Assembly (NCBI GenBank): GCA_947371275.1
Contig: CANBOV010000005.1
Location: forward strand, 1 to 57,050
DNA from: Flavobacteriaceae bacterium
GTDB lineage: Bacteria; Bacteroidota; Bacteroidia; Flavobacteriales; Flavobacteriaceae
Reading direction: 5' to 3'
Length of the DNA: 57,050 bases
Of this stretch, positions 54,701 through 57,050 are shown in pieces (position 1 is the first letter of the stretch; each line of letters begins with the position of its first letter). Position numbers and translations under genes: made by a program. The notes beneath the pieces were generated by a model, which searched no databases, had not been told where the DNA came from, and saw only the letters and a program-made list of their open reading frames with translations.

Positions 54701-56317
54701 AACTTATATTATACACAGTCTGGCGGACCTTACGGTACCGGAACTGAAATTGCGCCTGGAACAGTAATTACAACCAGCCAAACCATTTACGTATTCAAAG
54801 AAGCCCTAATTCGTGAAGCCTTTACTTGCTTGAACGAACATGCATTCTCAGTAACCATAAACCATACCCCTGTGTTAACTAGTATTCCAAACCTAAATTC
54901 TTGTGAATCCTATACCTTGTTCCCTCTATCTATAGGGGACTATTACACCGGTCCAAATGGCTCTGGAACGCTATTACATGCAGGTGATGTAATCACAACT
55001 ACGCAAACAATATACGTGTACGCTCATACAGCCACTTCACCTGATTGTAGCAGCGAAATCAGTTTCCTACTTACAATCTTCAATGTAGATACTAGACCAA
55101 ATGTAACGACTTGTGATAATTATACCTTACCTGAATTAAGTGTCGGTAATTACTATACTGGACCAAACGGCACGGGAACCCTACTTGCCGCAGGTAACGT
55201 AATAAATCTTACACAAACTATTTATATCTACGGTGTAGCACCTTTCTTGCCAAGATGTTCCGATGAAACTTCTTTTGTAGTAACCATCATCAAAGCACCT
55301 ATCGCCTATTCAATTCCTGCCAGTATGAGAACGGTTTGTGATGAAGATGGAACCAATGACGGTAGTACTGCATTTGATTTAACAACATTAACAGCAACCA
55401 TTCTTGGAACACAAACAGGAGCCGAATTCAACCTAGCCTACTACAATAGCTTAACCGATGCGGCTAATCAAACCAATGCAATAACCGTGACTTCAAACGC
55501 TGTAGCTTATGTTAGAGTAAACAATACCTTAGCACCAAATTGCTACGAAATAAAACCTATTGCAATCGAAGTAAATAAATTACCAGTACCTACACCTGCC
55601 GATGGTGTAGTGTGTATCGAAAGTGCAACTGGTCACCTTTTAAATCCTTACATTTTGTACGCCAACCTACCTTCAGCAGGATATACTTTTGTATGGACCG
55701 ATCAAAATGGTCAAACCGTTGGATCTAGCAATAACTATCACGCTGTGTTACCTGGTGTATACACTGTGGTAGCAACAAACAATAGTACAGGCTGTCCTTC
55801 AGTACCCGTTTCAGCAACAGTAATTGCTTCTGAACCTGCTGTAGTAGCCTATACCATTAGCCAAGATTTCGCAGACAGTCAAAACGTTACCGTTGAAGCT
55901 ACGGGTCAAGGAAATAACTTTGAATACCAATTAGACAACGGTAGTTTCCAAGACAGTCCGGTGTTCTACGACGTAAGCTCAGGCATACACCTCATAACTG
56001 TGCGCGATAAATACGGCTGTGGAACCGTAACCCTACAAGCATTAGTACTTAATTATCCTAAATTCTTTACGCCAAACGGTGATGGTATCAATGATACTTG
56101 GAACATCAAAGATCTGGCTGGCCAACCTACTGCCATGATTACCATCTACGATCGCTTTGGTAAAGTAATAACCCAAATCAAACCAAACAGCAGCGGTTGG
56201 GACGGAACCTACAACAGCCGTGAATTGCCTTCCGATGACTATTGGTTCAGTGTAAACTATAAAAACGCCAACAAAGATAACAGTGAATTTAAAGCCCATT
56301 TCGCCATGAAGCGATAA
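51704..56317 (+). CDS. Large T9SS type B protein with choice-of-anchor L domain and nine internal repeats
   Basis: 1,537 residues; likely surface adhesin or gliding-related. Signal peptide MKKLLLLIILMFSTIGFAQ; choice-of-anchor L domain about 30-280 (FDFIFASEEYGNFQCHFSDAFAF, HIKLVIADRVDPQSDSAIFL); an Ig-like domain with VWKKDNVVIPNETGATLTV; nine repeats of about 70 residues (about 550-1,200) each with C-x-x-YTLP, GNYYTGPNGTG, AGTVITTSQTIY; two more Ig-like parts; and the C-terminal type B tail (FFTPNGDGINDTWNI...IYDRFGKVI...WDGTYNSRELPSDDYWF). Start at ATG 51704; TTG 51680 is in frame but unlikely. Confidence 0.95.
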   Translation: MKKLLLLIILMFSTIGFAQPISVNTTSHTVPELVNNVLINSPCASATNITWSTGTNFGSTNGIGFFQNSNPNFPINSGVVLTTGNALNASGPNTSLLNDGAQNWPGDISLEATLAAAGIPMVSKNATTLEFDFTPISPNFSFDFIFASEEYGNFQCHFSDAFAFLLTNMNTGTTTNLAVVPNTNTPISVVTIRDFLYNSSCPSANAQYFGSFNGGSAAATSATNYNGQTTVMTAATVLTPNVPYHIKLVIADRVDPQSDSAIFLSADSFNIGQDVLGLDLLVANNTAICFGQTHTLTTGLNPADYTFVWKKDNVVIPNETGATLTVTQPGTYSVTYSQLVNFCQPITDTITVEYYPEINCPNPTNIYRCLSDSTTYDFNLELNTPIVKEGINPNATVSYYLTEADANNHVNQLPSVYNSTSGQTIYVRIDLPSTGCYTVKSFQLLTSTGPIANQPADITKCARSQYFNNAYFNLGGQNASILNGQSPAMNIITYYTSVNDAAMAVNPVTNTTNALYSSMTIYVRVENVSDHDCYSITSFNLIVIPAPPVDDLDNVIVCSSYILPPLTNGNYFTAPNGNGIPLFAGSEIIQTQTVYIFNQPDGPGTCGSNSSFQVKIIDPNTISPQDVTRCGSYTLPNTTYGSYFTQPGGQGTHIPAGTVITATQAVYFFFQTDVEPFCTIDTVSTVTILPLVDVGSRPDVFECTSYTLSPLSIGNYYTGPNGSGTMLNAGDVITTSQTLYVYASSETSTTCSDEDSFEVVIGMPQPANVNQCNGYTLPALPIGNYYTGPAGTGAIIPAGTVINQSATVYIYAQTTSGSANCTDNLHFTLTIAQPEVDTLSDVTVCQSYTLPALIHGNYNTESDGTGSVLSPGDAITSSQTIYIISGLNTSCYNQSSFTVTISTPPTIDSRSDIDICDQYVLTQLTNGNYYTGPNGTGAMLPAGTVITTSQKIYIYAVSNSIPACSIENSFQINVFSANAEAPANVVACDSYTLPMLSEGNLYYTQSGGPYGTGTEIAPGTVITTSQTIYVFKEALIREAFTCLNEHAFSVTINHTPVLTSIPNLNSCESYTLFPLSIGDYYTGPNGSGTLLHAGDVITTTQTIYVYAHTATSPDCSSEISFLLTIFNVDTRPNVTTCDNYTLPELSVGNYYTGPNGTGTLLAAGNVINLTQTIYIYGVAPFLPRCSDETSFVVTIIKAPIAYSIPASMRTVCDEDGTNDGSTAFDLTTLTATILGTQTGAEFNLAYYNSLTDAANQTNAITVTSNAVAYVRVNNTLAPNCYEIKPIAIEVNKLPVPTPADGVVCIESATGHLLNPYILYANLPSAGYTFVWTDQNGQTVGSSNNYHAVLPGVYTVVATNNSTGCPSVPVSATVIASEPAVVAYTISQDFADSQNVTVEATGQGNNFEYQLDNGSFQDSPVFYDVSSGIHLITVRDKYGCGTVTLQALVLNYPKFFTPNGDGINDTWNIKDLAGQPTAMITIYDRFGKVITQIKPNSSGWDGTYNSRELPSDDYWFSVNYKNANKDNSEFKAHFAMKR
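53360..55330 (+). repeat. Nine tandem ~70-residue coding repeats
   Basis: The Cys codon of C-x-x-Y falls at 53375, 53591, 53810, 54017, 54236, 54449, 54665, 54902 and 55112, spacing 207-237 bp. Units 3, 4, 6, 8 and 9 are the most alike (YYTGPNG word). Unit 7 has an insert (YYTQSGGPYGTG). Confidence 0.92.
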
Positions 56318-56336
56318 TAAATCCTTAACCTACGGA

Positions 56337-56370
56337 AACTCCTATGTCCCCAAACATAGGAGTTTTTTTT
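56337..56370 (+). terminator. Terminator of the T9SS type B gene
   Basis: AACTCCTATG and CATAGGAGTT pair over 10 bp with an 8-nt loop, followed by T8. Confidence 0.9.
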
Positions 56371-56444
56371 ATGTTAAAGTTTGTAACAATTGCCTTCCTT
56401 TGCGGTCTAGTAAGACAATAATAATCCGCTACGCAAAAACAAAC

Positions 56445-57050
56445 ATGAGAGTAACCCTATTACTAATGATTATCCTAGGAAATAGTTTCCTAATCCAAGC
56501 GCAAAATGAAACCCCAACTTACGCAAAAACAGGCAGTATTTCTGGAAAAGTCATCGACAAAATAAGCAACCAACCCATCCCCTATGTAAACGTTACCCTC
56601 AAACAAGACAACAAAATAATTACCGGCGGATTAACTCAAGATAATGGAACCTTTACCATTAAAAATATAGCGCTAGAAAAATACACCGTAGAATTTCAAT
56701 TCATTGGTTACCAAAAACAAGTGACCACAATCACCTTAACAGGGGAAAACAAATCGCTTTCCATGAACACCATACTACTGCAAGAAGAAGCCGTCGAATT
56801 AAAAAGCGTGGACATCGTAAAAGAAAAATCTACCTACGAACAAAAAATAGACCGCAAAATAATCAACGTAGGGAAAGATTTAATCTCCGCAGGGGCTACC
56901 GCAGGCGAAATCCTAAACAACATCCCCTCCGTTAGTGTGGATGCCCAAACCAATGCCATCAGCCTCAGAGGTAATGAAAATGTAAGGGTGTTAGTGGATG
57001 GCAAACCAACCAATATCGACCCTGCCCAATTACTAAAACAAATTCCCTCA
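56445..57050 (+). CDS. TonB-dependent receptor, N-terminal part (runs off the window)
   Basis: Open from ATG 56445 to the window end (202 residues seen). Signal peptide MRVTLLLMIILGNSFLIQAQ, then a CarboxypepD_reg-like domain (SGKVIDKISNQPIPYVNVTL...YTVEFQFIGYQKQ), then the start of the plug (NVGKDLISAGATAGEILNNIPSV, ISLRGNENVRVLVDGKP). The plug wording fits the 'outer membrane beta-barrel family' receptors of Bacteroidota. Substrate unknown; the barrel is outside the window. Confidence 0.85.
   Translation, partial: MRVTLLLMIILGNSFLIQAQNETPTYAKTGSISGKVIDKISNQPIPYVNVTLKQDNKIITGGLTQDNGTFTIKNIALEKYTVEFQFIGYQKQVTTITLTGENKSLSMNTILLQEEAVELKSVDIVKEKSTYEQKIDRKIINVGKDLISAGATAGEILNNIPSVSVDAQTNAISLRGNENVRVLVDGKPTNIDPAQLLKQIPS

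Noticed and set aside
53360..55330. Tandem ~210-bp repeats as a possible non-coding array
   Set aside because: All in frame and conserved at protein level; they are domains of one secreted protein.

Overview
The window reads as chromosomal DNA of a member of the Flavobacteriaceae, most likely Flavobacterium or a close relative. The DNA is AT-rich, no Shine-Dalgarno-like sites are evident, and several upstream regions carry the Bacteroidota -7 element TAnnTTTG. The gene content is also typical: PorX, a fused SecDF, DUF4249 and TonB-dependent receptors, FecI/FecR regulation, and secreted proteins with type 9 secretion system (T9SS) sorting domains of both type A and type B. I see no rRNA, tRNA, CRISPR array, prophage or intact insertion sequence.

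Layout. 1-884: end of a sensor kinase and its LuxR-type response regulator. 885-1846: a gene-poor stretch with two small orphan genes. 1847-8206: birA (minus), then a compact plus-strand run of rsfS, ftsH, a LUD-domain gene, cdsA, psd, an acyl-CoA-binding protein and a lipoprotein superoxide dismutase. 8248-12528: a minus-strand block with an M13 peptidase, two small Cys-rich exported proteins and a metallo-beta-lactamase/rhodanese protein. 12696-16354: porX, tsaE, ald and a DUF4258 gene. 16507-21815: secDF (minus), icd, and an exported protein of unknown function (minus). 21955-27505: TonB receptor plus DUF4249 lipoprotein, thiamine pyrophosphokinase, rlmF, Nudix hydrolase. 27565-33024: a 1,819-residue T9SS subtilase carrying five FN3-CUB modules. 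33281-38567: uvrB, a TerB-like gene, small exported proteins, an esterase, a DUF1456 gene and a lipoprotein. 38590-41994: an accessory islet inserted at the 3' end of folD. 41926-45579: folD, ffh, a 58-residue membrane protein and a lipoprotein. 45683-49668: ECF sigma factor, FecR-type anti-sigma and STN-type TonB receptor. 49718-51496: argS. 51704-56317: a 1,537-residue type B T9SS adhesin-like protein with nine internal repeats. 56445-end: start of another TonB-dependent receptor.

The common thread is export and the cell envelope. SecDF moves proteins across the inner membrane, PorX controls the T9SS, and three large proteins with T9SS sorting domains are encoded here. CdsA/Psd supply phosphatidylethanolamine, and FtsH handles membrane-protein quality control. 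Most of the rest is ordinary housekeeping.

The most unusual place is 38590-41994. The last 69 nt of folD plus its terminator are present as two perfect 101-bp direct copies, 3,304 bp apart. Between them lie about 600 bp of decayed non-coding DNA, a lipoprotein gene broken at a C10 homopolymer (possible phase variation, or a sequencing error) and a compositionally distinct SBBP-repeat T9SS protein.
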